From positions 1 through 6,727 of the forward strand of contig JAKPAQ010000042.1 of assembly GCA_029779385.1 (NCBI GenBank): a stretch of 6,727 nucleotides of DNA, written 5' to 3'. Both the position numbers and the translations under genes were made by a program. The notes below the pieces were generated by a model. That model was not told the origin of the DNA, did not search any database, and worked only from the letters and a program-made list of their open reading frames with translations. Shown here piece by piece: positions 5,957-6,727 of the stretch (position 1 is the first letter of the stretch; every line of letters begins with the position of its first letter). The stretch is from Actinomycetes bacterium (GTDB lineage: Bacteria > Actinomycetota > Actinomycetes > Propionibacteriales > Nocardioidaceae).

Positions 5957-6670
5957 ATGCTCACCGTTGACTACGACCGACTTCGCGTTGGCCGCGGCAC
6001 CCGATTCATCGACGTCGGCGCCGGCGCCGGCCGGCACTCCTACGAAGCGCTTCGGCGCGGCGCGGACGTGACCGCGTTCGACCTTGACGAAGTCGAACTC
6101 AAAGCCGTTGACGGCATGTTCTACGCCATGGAAGCCGAGGGTGAAGTTCCACCGGGCGGAAAGGGCCAGGTCAAGGTCGGCAACATTTTGGACATGCCGT
6201 ACGAAGACGGCGAGTTTGATGTCGTGCTGGCTTCAGAAATCCTTGAGCATGTGCCCGAAGACGTCCAAGCGATCAGCGAACTCGAGCGGATTCTCGCGCC
6301 TGGTGGGATGCTCGCGGTCACTGTGCCGCGCTGGGGTCCCGAGGCCGTTTGCTGGGCGCTCTCGGACGAGTATCACGCCAACGAAGGCGGCCATATTCGG
6401 ATTTACAAGGCCGACGAACTTCGCGCAAAACTCGAAGCGACCGGCCTCGAATTCGTGCACCAACACCACGCGCACGCGCTGCACTCGCCGTACTGGTGGA
6501 TCAAATGCGCCGTAGGAGTCGACAAGGAACAACACCCGGCCGTCAAGGCCTACCACCGACTGCTGGTGTGGGACATGATGAAGGCGCCCAAGTTGACCCG
6601 GCTTTCTGAGCGCGCCCTGAACCCGGTGCTCGGCAAGAGCGTCGCCCTCTACTTCCGCAAGCCGTTCTGA
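5957..6670 (+). CDS. Class I SAM-dependent methyltransferase
   Basis: This 237-residue cytosolic enzyme transfers a methyl group from S-adenosylmethionine. Motif I is FIDVGAGAGRHSYEA (17-31), the acidic residue contacting the SAM ribose lies in AFDLDE (40-45), GNILDMPYEDGEFDVVLASEILEHV (75-99) covers motifs II and III, and LAPGGMLAVTVPR (113-125) completes the Rossmann core. The C-terminal third (RWGPEAVCWALSDEYH, GGHIRIY, HHAHALHSPYWWIKCAVGVD) is rich in aromatic residues and His, and resembles from memory a streptomycete group encoded next to GT4 glycosyltransferases. This part probably shapes the acceptor site. The substrate is unknown. Tight coupling to the upstream glycosyltransferase suggests both act on the same molecule, such as a glycolipid or quinone/isoprenoid-type lipid. 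The annotated start gives a protein beginning MLTVDYDRLRV. Confidence 0.88.
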   Translation: MLTVDYDRLRVGRGTRFIDVGAGAGRHSYEALRRGADVTAFDLDEVELKAVDGMFYAMEAEGEVPPGGKGQVKVGNILDMPYEDGEFDVVLASEILEHVPEDVQAISELERILAPGGMLAVTVPRWGPEAVCWALSDEYHANEGGHIRIYKADELRAKLEATGLEFVHQHHAHALHSPYWWIKCAVGVDKEQHPAVKAYHRLLVWDMMKAPKLTRLSERALNPVLGKSVALYFRKPF

Positions 6671-6675
6671 TCCTC

Positions 6676-6727
6676 GTGCCCGACTATTTGGCGCCCGCCG
6701 AACAAAGCGCGAACTGGATCGCCTCGG
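6676..6727 (+). CDS. Start of a third operon gene, possibly prenyltransferase/terpene-cyclase-like (truncated by the right edge)
   Basis: An open frame starts with GTG at 6676, five bases after the methyltransferase stop, and reads MPDYLAPAEQSANWIAS before the window ends. There is no obvious ribosome binding site, so translation would depend on coupling. From memory, similar glycosyltransferase-methyltransferase pairs in streptomycetes are followed by a prenyltransferase or squalene-hopene-cyclase-like protein whose N-terminus has a comparable L-x-A-E-Q helix. Seventeen residues are too few to identify a family, so this function is a guess from context. Confidence 0.4.
   Translation, partial: MPDYLAPAEQSANWIAS

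Noticed and set aside
1..6727. CRISPR array, transfer RNA, insertion sequence or phage genes
   Set aside because: I saw no regularly spaced repeats, cloverleaf-like sequence, transposase motif or terminal repeats. The window looks like ordinary chromosomal coding DNA.

Overview
The window looks like chromosomal DNA of an actinobacterium (Actinomycetota). It is GC-rich (about 60% by eye), uses GTG starts, and carries an FprA-type ferredoxin reductase. It also has a glycosyltransferase/methyltransferase pair whose methyltransferase resembles streptomycete proteins as I remember them. I cannot name the genus. I see no rRNA, tRNA, CRISPR array or insertion sequence, and coding density is high.

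Layout. (1) Positions 1-1653 are read on the minus strand. A 385-residue protein joining a DUF952 domain to a beta-carbonic anhydrase is followed, after 60 bases, by the N-terminal 145 codons of an fprA-type ferredoxin--NADP+ reductase that runs off the left edge. (2) Positions 1654-1768 form a divergent intergenic region holding two different perfect tandem heptamer repeats. (3) Positions 1769-4580 (plus strand) form a tight three-gene operon: a lipoprotein with an FMN-binding-like domain, an ApbE-type FAD:protein FMN transferase, and a membrane protein joining an NqrB/RnfD-like domain to a C-terminal ferredoxin-NAD(P)H reductase module. The gaps are 11 nt and a 4-nt ATGA overlap. (4) Positions 4581-4713 are a spacer with a perfect 9-bp inverted repeat around a possible promoter. 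(5) Positions 4714-6727 (plus strand) hold a GT-B family 4 glycosyltransferase, a class I SAM methyltransferase one base downstream, and the first codons of a third gene, perhaps a prenyltransferase/terpene-cyclase-like protein.

The most interesting part is the operon in (3). It reads as a compact transmembrane flavin electron-transfer chain. NAD(P)H would be oxidised at the cytosolic FNR module, electrons would cross the membrane through the NqrB/RnfD-like domain, and they would reach an FMN covalently attached by ApbE to the surface lipoprotein. Such flavinylated extracytosolic electron-transfer systems are known in outline. This one differs in three ways: the flavin acceptor motif is degenerate (SGSS where SGAT is usual), the ApbE has no signal peptide, and the lipoprotein signal contains a twin arginine. 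Together these suggest flavinylation in the cytosol followed by Tat export. The terminal electron acceptor is not encoded here.
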